Of a DNA stretch of 64,000 bases, positions 44,693-53,133 are shown one piece after another. Below the pieces are notes generated by a model. It was not told where the DNA came from. It made no database searches and was given only the letters and a program-made list of their open reading frames with translations. This DNA is from an uncultured Ruminococcus sp. (GTDB lineage: Bacteria > Bacillota > Clostridia > Oscillospirales > Acutalibacteraceae). The stretch is from NCBI GenBank assembly GCA_904393835.1, contig CAJFNC010000008.1:99434-163433 (forward strand). The letters run 5' to 3'. The stretch's first letter is position 1. Each line of letters begins with the position of its first letter. The translations under genes and the position numbers were made by a program.

Positions 44693-46363
44693 TCACATTT
44701 CGGTGATGATTTCATTTACGGTTTTTCCCGGCGGAATCATCGGAAGTACATTTTCATCGGGGCTGATTTTAATATCGACAACCACGGGTTTGTTCAGAGC
44801 TACAGCCGCCTTGAGCACAGGCTCTATTTCTTCCGAAGACGAAATTGTCATACCGTCAATACCGAAAGCGTTTGCAAGCTTTACAAAGTCAGTTGCGCGG
44901 TGCGGGTCGGTCTGAGAAAAACGGTTGCCGTAAAAGAGCTTTTGCCACTGTCTTACCATACCCAGCACGCTGTTGTTCATAATGAGAACGACAACGGGCA
45001 AATCATATGACTTGAGCGTAACAAGCTCGTTTAGGTTCATATGAAAGCTGCCGTCGCCCGTAACAAGGAAAACACGCTTGTCGGGGTGAGAAACCTGAGC
45101 TCCCACAGCGGCGCCCATACCAAAGCCCATTGTGCCCATACCGCCTGAGGTAAGCAGGGTTTTGTTCTTTTCAATTTTGCTGTACTGAGCAACCCACATC
45201 TGGTGCTGACCTACGTCGGTAGCGATTATATCGTCGTCCGCCTTAATATCATTCAGCGCCTCAAGCACCTCTCTTGCGCTCGGATACGATGAGTCCTTTT
45301 TTACTTCTTTGTCGTCAAACTTGTGCTTCCACTCTCCGATTTTGGCAATCCAATCGGCGTGGTTCTGCTGTTCAAGTCCTACGGTCAGCGCAATAAGAAT
45401 TTCCTTTACGTCGCCGAGGATATATTCGTCAACGTGAACGTTTTTGTTGATTTCCTTTTCGTCGATTTCAAGCTGTATAATCTTTGCCTGCTCGCCGAAT
45501 TTTTCACGATCGCCCGCAACTCTGTCTGAAAATCTTGCTCCGCAGGCAATCATAAGGTCACATTCGGCGGTAGCCATACCTGTTTCGTAGCCGCCGTGCA
45601 TACCGATGTTGCCCATACACAGCGGATGACTTGCGGGAATACAGCCGAGTCCCATAAGCGAACAGCAAACAGGCGCGTCAATAAGCTCGGCAAAAGCCTT
45701 AAATTCGGGACTTGCGTTTGCGCTGAGAATACCGCCGCCCGCGTAAATCATCGGGCGCTTTGAATTTCTGATAAGCTCCTGCACAACTCTTATGCTTTCG
45801 GGGTTCTTGACTTCAAAAATTCTCGGCTTTTTAGGCTCCGCCGGTGTAAATTCGGTTTTGTTTGCAGTAACATCCTTGGGAACGTCAACAAGCACGGGAC
45901 CTTTTCTGCCGTCCTGAGCAAGCGCAAACGCCTTTCTTATTGCAGGAGCCAGATCCTCAACCTTTTCAACCAGATAACTCGCCTTTGTAATAGGCTTTAC
46001 TATATCGACAATGTCAACCTCCTGGAAGCTGTCGCGTCCGAGCTGGTCGGTAGTTACGTTGCCCGTAATTGCAACAACGGGGATACTGTCGATGTTTGCG
46101 GTTGCGAGACCCGTTACAATGTTGGTTGCGCCGGGACCCGATGTCGTCATTACAACGCCTGTTCTGCCCGTTGAACGCGCGTAGCCGTCAGCGGCGTGAG
46201 ACGCGCCCTGCTCGTGAGCGGTGAGGACGTGCTTGATTCTGTCGCTGTATTTATATAACGCGTCGTATGTATTAAGAGCGGCGCCGCCGGGATAGCCGAA
46301 AACGGTGTCAACCCCCTGTTCGAGTAAACATTCACAAATAATTTCTGCACCTGTAAGAAGCAT
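44693..46363 (-). CDS. ilvB: Acetolactate synthase large (catalytic) subunit
   Basis: A thiamine-diphosphate/FAD enzyme making acetolactate or acetohydroxybutyrate, the first common step to Val, Leu and Ile. 556 residues. Glu in AHEQGASHAADGYAR activates TPP. The TPP motif is GDGSFHMNLNELVTL...MNN, and the FAD region is GARFSDRVAGDREKF. The biosynthetic form (FAD region present), not the ALS catabolic form. The regulatory subunit gene ilvN, normally adjacent, is missing here and no other ilv/leu gene follows. Expressed from a T-box leader with a strong promoter. Confidence 0.95.
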   Translation of the reverse strand: MLLTGAEIICECLLEQGVDTVFGYPGGAALNTYDALYKYSDRIKHVLTAHEQGASHAADGYARSTGRTGVVMTTSGPGATNIVTGLATANIDSIPVVAITGNVTTDQLGRDSFQEVDIVDIVKPITKASYLVEKVEDLAPAIRKAFALAQDGRKGPVLVDVPKDVTANKTEFTPAEPKKPRIFEVKNPESIRVVQELIRNSKRPMIYAGGGILSANASPEFKAFAELIDAPVCCSLMGLGCIPASHPLCMGNIGMHGGYETGMATAECDLMIACGARFSDRVAGDREKFGEQAKIIQLEIDEKEINKNVHVDEYILGDVKEILIALTVGLEQQNHADWIAKIGEWKHKFDDKEVKKDSSYPSAREVLEALNDIKADDDIIATDVGQHQMWVAQYSKIEKNKTLLTSGGMGTMGFGMGAAVGAQVSHPDKRVFLVTGDGSFHMNLNELVTLKSYDLPVVVLIMNNSVLGMVRQWQKLFYGNRFSQTDPHRATDFVKLANAFGIDGMTISSSEEIEPVLKAAVALNKPVVVDIKISPDENVLPMIPPGKTVNEIITEM

Positions 46364-46467
46364 ATAAAATCTCTCCTGTTTTGCCGGGCAGCGCCCGACC
46401 TGTTTAATTCATATAATAAAAAGTATAAAAATAACCGTTCCATAAATGCCCGAGGACTAATAAAAAA

Positions 46468-46493
46468 ACTCCGCCTCGTTAAAGAGACGAAGT
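46468..46493 (-). terminator. Conditional terminator of the ilvB T-box
   Basis: ACTTCGTCTC and GAGGCGGAGT (minus-strand sense) pair with two G-U pairs and are followed by TTTTTTT. Confidence 0.85.
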
Positions 46494-46549
46494 GTTCTTC
46501 GCGGTACCACTCTTTTGCAAAAACCTCAGCCCGTAAAATATACGGAATC

Positions 46550-46577
46550 ATATAACAAACAGGATAATGATACCCGC
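46550..46577 (+). repeat. Dispersed intergenic repeat, copy R7 (end fragment inside the ilvB T-box)
   Basis: atataacaaacaggataatg is identical over 20 bases to the end of copy R6 at 20.5 kb. Only this end is present. Confidence 0.72.
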
Positions 46578-46674
46578 CGATAATCAATACCGTCCGACGG
46601 CTCTCTGAAAATTTAAAAATAAAGGCGGCTCGTCCCCGTCACTGCATTTATAATATAACTTGACGCTGTATTAT

Positions 46675-46703
46675 ATTTTACTTAATAAAAAAACTCTTGT
46701 CAA
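46675..46703 (-). promoter_or_regulatory. Promoter of ilvB
   Basis: On the minus strand TTGACA (46698-46703), 17 bases, TAAAAT (46675-46680). Confidence 0.8.
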
Positions 46704-46767
46704 TAGCGAATTGTCAACAATCACATACTTTTGCTGAATTTTAACGTTTTTTGAAAAAACTTGGCAA

Positions 46768-47469
46768 TCAGACTTTGTATTCCCTCACAAACGCTTCGAT
46801 TGCGCTGACGGTTTTTTTGCTTGCCATATCGCAGAATTTTACGAAATCCACACCCTCATTTTCGCTTAAATCATCCGATATAGCCCTTATTATCGCATAC
46901 GGCGTCTTGCAGCAAAAACAAACGTGCCCTATTGCCGCTCCTTCCATTTCGCAGGCGAGTGCCGAAAAAACGCTGTTTATGCGAAGTCTTTGCTTAAGCG
47001 AGGAAATAAAAATATCTCCGCTGGCGATTACGCCCGACTCAACTTTGGTGTCGGGTATTTTCCTGCAAACCCTCTCAAGCAGACGCGATGCCTTTTTGTC
47101 ACATTCAAAATACATAACCTCTCCGTCCGGGAAAGACACCTCGCCCTGTCGGTCGCCGAGGGCGGAAGTGTTCATATCGTGTTCCACAGACTTGGTGGCT
47201 ACGACAATGTCTCCGACCTTTACAAGCGGAGAAACCGCGCCCGCAACGCCGCTGTTTACGATTACGTCGGGACTGAATTTTTCAATCATAACCGTTGCGC
47301 ACATCGCGGCGTTTACCTTGCCCACTCCGCAAACCACAACTACAACATCTTTATCGCAAAGCCTGCCGAAATTAAAAGTCATATTGAAATGATTTTCTGT
47401 TTTTACGCCGCTGCAAAGGGCAATAATTCCGTCAGCTTCAATCTGCATTGCACAAATAATACCTATCAT
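46768..47469 (-). CDS. mtnN: 5'-methylthioadenosine/S-adenosylhomocysteine nucleosidase
   Basis: Cleaves adenine from MTA and SAH, recycling products of methylation and polyamine/autoinducer synthesis. 233 residues, purine nucleoside phosphorylase fold. IGIICAMQIEAD opens the protein; VNSGVAGA and ACEMEGAAIGHVC carry the substrate Met-Glu pair; IRAISD has the catalytic Asp. Coupled to rsmE (24 bases apart), so SAH from RsmE-type methylation may be the link. ATG with GGAGAG. Confidence 0.93.
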   Translation of the reverse strand: MIGIICAMQIEADGIIALCSGVKTENHFNMTFNFGRLCDKDVVVVVCGVGKVNAAMCATVMIEKFSPDVIVNSGVAGAVSPLVKVGDIVVATKSVEHDMNTSALGDRQGEVSFPDGEVMYFECDKKASRLLERVCRKIPDTKVESGVIASGDIFISSLKQRLRINSVFSALACEMEGAAIGHVCFCCKTPYAIIRAISDDLSENEGVDFVKFCDMASKKTVSAIEAFVREYKV

Positions 47470-47493
47470 AAGTTAATCTCTCCGATTCAAAAA

Positions 47494-48219
47494 TTAAAAA
47501 TTGCCTGTCTGATACATAATTACCGACAACGCCGTCAGCGGAGCAGTCTCGGCACGCAGGATACGCTTTCCGAGCGTTGCCGCAGTCGCCCCGTGCTTTA
47601 CGAGCAAATCAACTTCGCTCTGCTCAAAGCCGCCCTCGCTGCCGATAAACATACCTATCGACTTTACGGGCGAGGTGAGAATGTTGTTTATATGCTCTCC
47701 GCCCATTTCGTAAAACACAATCGTCTTTTCGTTTTGGCGGGTGTCCTCTGCCGCTGCGGGAAAGGTTACGCACGGGCAAACCTCGGGCACAATGCCGCGT
47801 CTGCTCTGCATTGCCGCCTGCAGGGCGATTTTCTGCCAGCGTTCACGTTTTTTTACAAGCGCCTTTTTATCGGGGCGCGACACACAGCGCGATGTAATCA
47901 TCGGCACAATCCGGCTCACTCCCAACTCAACGCATTTCTGAATAATGTACTCCATTTTGTCGCCCTTTGGCAAAGCCTGATACAGAGTGACAAATACGTT
48001 AGGCTCGTTTTCGCATTTTTTACGTTTGAGCACCTCAACGGTTACGCTGTCGCTGTTTATGCTGAAAACCTCGCAGGTGCACTGTGTCAAATCGGGAGTA
48101 ACAAGCGTCAGCTCCTCTCCCCTGTTCATACGCAAAACCTTTGAAATATGCTTGGCGTCCTCGCCCGTAATTATGTGACGGTCGCCCGAAATATTATCCT
48201 GTGTAAAAAACCATGCCAT
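47494..48219 (-). CDS. rsmE: 16S rRNA (uracil-1498-N3)-methyltransferase
   Basis: A SPOUT-fold methyltransferase for U1498 of 16S rRNA in the decoding centre. 241 residues from the ATG at 48219 (GGGGTGTGTTT upstream; a GTG two codons earlier lies inside that site). The N-terminal PUA-like domain has GEDAKHISKVLRM; the knotted SAM site is FIGSEGGFEQSEV with LGKRILRAETA near the end. It starts the rsmE-mtnN operon. A prmA, its common neighbour, is not present. Confidence 0.93.
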   Translation of the reverse strand: MAWFFTQDNISGDRHIITGEDAKHISKVLRMNRGEELTLVTPDLTQCTCEVFSINSDSVTVEVLKRKKCENEPNVFVTLYQALPKGDKMEYIIQKCVELGVSRIVPMITSRCVSRPDKKALVKKRERWQKIALQAAMQSRRGIVPEVCPCVTFPAAAEDTRQNEKTIVFYEMGGEHINNILTSPVKSIGMFIGSEGGFEQSEVDLLVKHGATAATLGKRILRAETAPLTALSVIMYQTGNF

Positions 48220-48422
48220 AAACACACCCCGCTAAACTATATATAAAATAAGTAACAACATAAGTAATAACGAAAACGCACAAAAATTTTTACAATCATT
48301 TTACAATCATTTCTTATTTAATCGTTTCCGTTTTTAAATCCGATGTAATATCTATAATATCAAAATTTAAAAACAATTGCAATAATATTGTCAGAGTGTT
48401 AAAATATGTGCGGGTGATTTTT

Positions 48423-48977
48423 ATGATAAATTTGAACGATTTGGATATAATTGCATTATTGAGAAAAAATAACCTTAACGCCGACACCCTGCAGGAGGTT
48501 GTCGTGGAAAAGCTGAGAGCCAAAAAGCTCAAGGTTGCCACCGCCGAAAGCTGTACCGGCGGGCTTGTAAGCGAGCGGATTACCCGTGTGAGCGGAGCAA
48601 GCGAGGTGTTTGACTGCGGAATTTGCTCGTATTCAAACGAGATTAAACACAAGGTGCTGGGCGTAAGCGAGGACACCCTGGCAATTCTGGGAGCCGTGTC
48701 TGCCGAAACCGCAATTCAGATGGCAGAGGGCGTTAAAAAACTTGCGCAGAGCGACATCGGAATAAGCACCACGGGCATAGCGGGACCCACGGGAGGAACG
48801 CCCGAAAAACCCGTCGGTCTTGTGTATATGGGCGTGTGCACCGACAAAAAAACCTATGCGATAAAGCTGAATTTAGGCGGCAGAAACAATATAATTAACT
48901 CAAGAAATTATGTAAGAAAGCTAACAAGCGACGCTGTTTTGTTTACAATTTTAAACATAATACACGAGCAATTGTAA
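48423..48977 (+). CDS. CinA-type nicotinamide-nucleotide amidase (C-terminal domain only)
   Basis: A 184-residue protein equal to the CinA C-terminal amidase domain (PncC), which deamidates nicotinamide mononucleotide to nicotinate mononucleotide in pyridine salvage. TAESCTGGL has the nucleophile Ser; STTGIAGPTGGTPEKPVGLV is the signature. There is no MoCF-like N-terminal domain, so it is the stand-alone form. It has about 20 extra N-terminal residues. ATG at 48423 after GGGTGAT. Confidence 0.88.
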   Translation: MINLNDLDIIALLRKNNLNADTLQEVVVEKLRAKKLKVATAESCTGGLVSERITRVSGASEVFDCGICSYSNEIKHKVLGVSEDTLAILGAVSAETAIQMAEGVKKLAQSDIGISTTGIAGPTGGTPEKPVGLVYMGVCTDKKTYAIKLNLGGRNNIINSRNYVRKLTSDAVLFTILNIIHEQL

Positions 48978-48993
48978 ATGTTGTAAAAAAAAC

Positions 48994-49022
48994 TTGTAAA
49001 AAAATTGTTTATGTGCTAAAAT
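48994..49022 (+). promoter_or_regulatory. Candidate promoter of malQ-glgP
   Basis: TTGTAA at 48994-48999 and TAAAAT at 49017-49022 with 17 bases between them. The ~90-base leader holds TGGGGTTGTGGGGTG but no clear hairpin. Confidence 0.5.
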
Positions 49023-49112
49023 TGTTTTGTTACTATGGGGTTGTGGGGTGTTTTTACCCGAATTCCATAGATCTGTAAAATTTAATATCCGTCAGAATGG
49101 AGTTGATTTTTT

Positions 49113-50600
49113 ATGGCAAGAAGTGCAGGTATTCTTTTATCGATTACTTCACTTCCGTCCCCCTACGGAATAGGCACTATCGGCAAGGAGGCAAGACAGT
49201 TTGCCGACTTTTTAAAAAAGTCAGGTCAGACCGTTTGGCAGATTCTTCCCGTAGGACCTACAAGCTACGGCGACTCACCCTATCAGTCGTTCTCTACCTA
49301 TGCAGGCAACCCGTATCTTATTGACCTCGACACGCTTTGCGACGAGGGCTTGCTCACAAAAGATTTGCTTGACAGCTACGACTGGGGCTCAAACGACGCC
49401 GAAGTAGATTATGAGAAAATCTACAACAACAGATTTGAAGTTTTGAAAATCGCTTATGACAACTTTAAAAAGTGCGACCAGAAGAATTTTACTGCTTTTA
49501 AGCGCAAAAACAGCAAATGGCTTAAAAATTATGCGCTTTATATGGCAGTTAAAAAGAGCTTCGGTATGATTTCGTGGACAGAATGGCCCGATGAAGAAAT
49601 CAAAATGCACGAAGAGGCTGCCGTTAAGCGTTACGAGCGCAAGCTCAAAGACGACGTTGACTTCTGGAAATTTGTTCAGTTCAAGTTTTACGAACAATGG
49701 GAAAGCTTCCGCGCCTATGTAAACGGCCTCGGAATTAAAATTTTGGGCGATATGCCTATCTATGTTGCCATGGACAGCGCAGACACCTGGGCTAATCCCG
49801 AATTGTTCCAGCTCTATGATGACGGAGATCCGATAGCGGTTGCAGGTTGTCCTCCGGATTACTTCTCCGCAACCGGTCAGCTTTGGGGTAACCCGCTTTA
49901 CGACTGGGATTACCTTGAGCAGCTCGACTACGATTGGTGGTTTGAGCGAATCGAGGCTGCCTCAAAATTATTTGATATTACAAGAATCGACCACTTCAGA
50001 GCTTTCGCAAGCTACTATTCAATTCCATGGCCGGCAGAAAACGCAATAAACGGCGAATGGATTGCAGGTCCCAGATACAAGTTCTTCCAAATGATGGAGG
50101 AAAAAATCGGCAAAATTGACATCGTTGCAGAGGACTTGGGTACTCTTACCCCCGACGTAACCGAGCTTATGGAACAGACAGGTTACCCCGGAATGAAAGT
50201 TCTTGAATTTGCTTTTGACAGCGACGAAGAAAACGACTACCTGCCCCACAAGTACACCGAAAACTGCGTTGTTTACACGGGTACTCACGACAACGACACG
50301 GTTATGGGCTGGGCTGAAACAGCTAAACCCGAAGACGTTGCATATGCAAGAAGCTACTGCAAAATGCCCGACGACGAACCGTTTAACTGGGGACTTATCC
50401 GTACGGCATATGAGAGCAAGGCTGATATGGCTGTTGTTCCGATGCAGGATATACTCGGTCTCGGATCTGAGGCAAGAATGAACATTCCCTCAACTTTGGG
50501 CGGCAACTGGGTATGGAGACTTGACGGCGATGCTCTTACAGAAGAGCTTGCAGATAAATTAAAAACAATGTCTGTAAACAGCGGACGATTGGAGGATTAA
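49113..50600 (+). CDS. malQ: 4-alpha-glucanotransferase (amylomaltase, GH77)
   Basis: Moves maltosyl and longer units between maltodextrins, freeing glucose and making chains long enough for phosphorylase. 495 residues, the compact bacterial type. GGH77 parts: LPVGPTSYGDSPYQSFS, nucleophile Asp in RIDHFRAF, acid/base Glu in EDLGTLTPDV, and GTHDNDT. ATG at 49113 with GGAG upstream. It lies 4 bases before glgP, with which it forms the cytosolic starch/maltodextrin operon. Confidence 0.96.
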   Translation: MARSAGILLSITSLPSPYGIGTIGKEARQFADFLKKSGQTVWQILPVGPTSYGDSPYQSFSTYAGNPYLIDLDTLCDEGLLTKDLLDSYDWGSNDAEVDYEKIYNNRFEVLKIAYDNFKKCDQKNFTAFKRKNSKWLKNYALYMAVKKSFGMISWTEWPDEEIKMHEEAAVKRYERKLKDDVDFWKFVQFKFYEQWESFRAYVNGLGIKILGDMPIYVAMDSADTWANPELFQLYDDGDPIAVAGCPPDYFSATGQLWGNPLYDWDYLEQLDYDWWFERIEAASKLFDITRIDHFRAFASYYSIPWPAENAINGEWIAGPRYKFFQMMEEKIGKIDIVAEDLGTLTPDVTELMEQTGYPGMKVLEFAFDSDEENDYLPHKYTENCVVYTGTHDNDTVMGWAETAKPEDVAYARSYCKMPDDEPFNWGLIRTAYESKADMAVVPMQDILGLGSEARMNIPSTLGGNWVWRLDGDALTEELADKLKTMSVNSGRLED

Positions 50601-50604
50601 TACA

Positions 50605-52968
50605 ATGGGTAATATTATGGAAAAGCTTGAGCTTACGGCACAGTCAATGTACTGTAAAAAGGTTGAAGAGCTTAATCCGTCCGAGCTTCACCTTGCGCTC
50701 GGCAAGGCGGTTATGGGCGAAATAGCCGACAACTGGGCTAAAAGCAAAGCAAAACAAAACAGCGAACGCAGAGCTTACTACTTCTCGGCAGAGTTCCTGA
50801 TGGGCAGAATGATGTACAACAACCTCTACTGCCTCGGTATTCTTGACGATGTTAAGAAAATGCTCAAGAAAAAGGGCGTTGACATCAACGTATTCGAGGA
50901 AATCGACGACGCTGCTCTCGGTAACGGCGGTCTCGGCAGACTTGCAGCCTGCTACCTCGACAGTGCGGCTACTCAGGAAGTTCCGCTCGATGGCTACGGC
51001 ATTCGCTACAAATACGGTCTTTTCAAACAGCTCATCAGAGACGGCTACCAGGTAGAGGTTGCCGACAACTGGCAGAGATTTGAAGATCCCTGGTGCCTCA
51101 GAGTTGAGGACGACGCCGTAACTGTTTCTTTCAAGGGTCAGACAGTAAAGGCTGTTCCGTATGATATGGCTGTTATCGGCTGCAAAACCGACAACATCAA
51201 CACACTCAGACTTTGGCAGGCTGAACCAATCAATGAATTTGATTTTGCCGCTTTCAATGACACACAGTATGACAAGGCTGTACAGGAAAAGAACGACGCC
51301 GAAAACATCACAAAGGTTCTTTACCCCAACGACAACAAGTACGAGGGCAAGGTATTAAGACTTAAGCAACAGTACTTCTTCTGCTCTGCTTCTTTGCAGG
51401 ATATTATGCGTCGTTACAAAGCTAAACACGGCAACGACTTCAGCTACTTTGCTAAGGAAAACGCTATTCAGCTTAACGACACACACCCGGTTTCATGCGT
51501 ACCCGAGCTTGTAAGACTTCTTATGAATGAGGGCTTCAATTTTGACGACGCTTTTGAAATCGCAAGAGAAACCTGCTCATACACAAACCACACAGTATTG
51601 GGCGAGGCTCTTGAAAAATGGCCTGCTGACCTTATGACACAGGTAATTCCCGAAATTTATCACATCATCTGCCTCATTGCCAACAAGTGCCAGGAAGAGC
51701 TTACAGCTAAGGGCGTAAGCGAAGAAATGAAGGCTAAGATGCGTATTGTTGACGGCAACGTTGTTCATATGGCAAGACTTGCTACTTATGCAGGCACATA
51801 TGTAAACGGTGTTGCTAAGCTCCACACGGAAATCCTCAAGGATGACGTTCTCAAGGAGTGGTATCAGGTATATCCCGAAAGATTCCAGAACAAGACAAAC
51901 GGTATTACACAGCGCCGTTGGCTCGGTCTTTGCAACCCTGAGCTTTCCGCTCTTATTACAGAGAAGGTTGGTTCCGACGAATGGCTCACAAACCTTTCAC
52001 TTATTTCAAAGCTCAACGATTGCATTGACGCAAGAACTATCACTAAGTTCAACACAATTAAGAAGAAAAAGAAAGTACAGCTCGCAGAGTACATCAAGAA
52101 GATGGACGGTTTTGACGTTAATCCCGACACAATTTTTGACGTTCAGGTTAAGCGTTTGCACGAGTATAAGAGACAGCTCCTCAACGCTTTCTCAATCATG
52201 GCTATCTACTTCAGATTAAAAGAGGGCAAGCTCCCCAACTGGACGCCTACAACCTTTATTTTCGGCGCTAAGGCTGCTCCAGGTTACGCAAGAGCTAAGG
52301 CAATTATTAAGTACATCAACGAAATTGCCAACCTCGTAAACAACGATCCCGAAACAAAAGACAAGCTTCAGGTTTACTTCATCTCCAACTACAACGTATC
52401 TTACGCTGAAAAGATTGTTGTTGCTGCCGATATTTCCGAGCAGACTTCAACAGCAGGTCTTGAGGCTTCGGGTACAGGTAATATGAAGTTTATGCTCAAC
52501 GGCGCTGTTACACTCGGTACTTATGACGGTGCTAACATCGAAATTGCTGAGTGCGCAGGCGAAGAAAACGAGTATATCTTCGGCGCAAGAGTTGAAGATA
52601 TTGAAAGACTCAAGGCTGAAGGCTACAATCCTAAGGCATTGTATGAGGCTAATCCCGAAATCAAGAGAGTTGTTGACACACTTATCGACGGCACATTTGA
52701 TGACGACGGCGCTCAGGGCGAAGGCAGCTTTAAGGAGCTTCACGACGCTCTTCTCCAGGATTCATCATGGCAGAAAGCGGACAACTACTTCCTTATTTAC
52801 GATCTTCCGCTCTATCTTGACGCTAAGATTAAGGCTAACGCCGATTACGCTAACCGCAAGGAATTTGGTAAGAAGTGCCTCTTGAACATTGCCAACGCAG
52901 GTATGTTCTCATCTGACCGTGCTATTATTGAGTACGCTGATGAAATCTGGCACGTTAGCCACAAATAA
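50605..52968 (+). CDS. glgP: Glycogen/starch/alpha-glucan phosphorylase
   Basis: Phosphorolysis of alpha-1,4-glucans to glucose 1-phosphate with PLP as cofactor. 787 residues (GT35). GNGGLGRLAACYLDS is the active-site glycine loop, VKRLHEYKRQLLN precedes, and the PLP Lys is in EASGTGNMKFMLNG. The ATG follows GGAGGATTAATACA, 4 bases after malQ. The codon use is more biased than in its neighbours, with many preferred codons, which suggests strong expression. Confidence 0.97.
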   Translation: MGNIMEKLELTAQSMYCKKVEELNPSELHLALGKAVMGEIADNWAKSKAKQNSERRAYYFSAEFLMGRMMYNNLYCLGILDDVKKMLKKKGVDINVFEEIDDAALGNGGLGRLAACYLDSAATQEVPLDGYGIRYKYGLFKQLIRDGYQVEVADNWQRFEDPWCLRVEDDAVTVSFKGQTVKAVPYDMAVIGCKTDNINTLRLWQAEPINEFDFAAFNDTQYDKAVQEKNDAENITKVLYPNDNKYEGKVLRLKQQYFFCSASLQDIMRRYKAKHGNDFSYFAKENAIQLNDTHPVSCVPELVRLLMNEGFNFDDAFEIARETCSYTNHTVLGEALEKWPADLMTQVIPEIYHIICLIANKCQEELTAKGVSEEMKAKMRIVDGNVVHMARLATYAGTYVNGVAKLHTEILKDDVLKEWYQVYPERFQNKTNGITQRRWLGLCNPELSALITEKVGSDEWLTNLSLISKLNDCIDARTITKFNTIKKKKKVQLAEYIKKMDGFDVNPDTIFDVQVKRLHEYKRQLLNAFSIMAIYFRLKEGKLPNWTPTTFIFGAKAAPGYARAKAIIKYINEIANLVNNDPETKDKLQVYFISNYNVSYAEKIVVAADISEQTSTAGLEASGTGNMKFMLNGAVTLGTYDGANIEIAECAGEENEYIFGARVEDIERLKAEGYNPKALYEANPEIKRVVDTLIDGTFDDDGAQGEGSFKELHDALLQDSSWQKADNYFLIYDLPLYLDAKIKANADYANRKEFGKKCLLNIANAGMFSSDRAIIEYADEIWHVSHK

Positions 52969-52990
52969 TAAGTTTTGACTTTAACATTTA

Positions 52991-53022
52991 AGCAGGGGTA
53001 CAAAAGTATCCCTGCTTTTTTG
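52991..53022 (+). terminator. Terminator of malQ-glgP
   Basis: AGCAGGGGTAC and GTATCCCTGCT pair (one mismatch) and are followed by six Ts. Confidence 0.85.
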
Positions 53023-53066
53023 CGCATTTTTATAAATACGCAGAAATCTTGAACAACAGAAAAGAA

Positions 53067-53098
53067 AAAGCAGTAAACCATCTCAGATTTACTGCTTT
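53067..53098 (-). terminator. Terminator of lepA
   Basis: AAAGCAGTAAA and TTTACTGCTTT form a perfect 11-base stem, then TTTTTCTTTTC on the minus strand. Confidence 0.85.
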
Positions 53099-53133
53099 GC
53101 TTTTTATATTTTAAATATACGGCGATTTTATAA

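Larger units (their letters stand above)
46468..46668 (-). ncRNA. T-box leader of ilvB (probable tRNA-Ile specifier), containing a repeat fragment
   Basis: On the minus strand: GGGGACGAG at the 5' side, CAGAGAGCCGTCGG, a GGCGGGTATCA segment with a probable specifier ATC (Ile) at 46569-46571, the T-box bulge AGTGGTACCGCG, and a terminator at 46468-46493. From the specifier onward, 20 bases (46550-46569) are identical to the end of the dispersed repeat. The 3' half of Stem I is therefore not the usual sequence. The Ile assignment is less sure than the Trp one. Confidence 0.75.
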
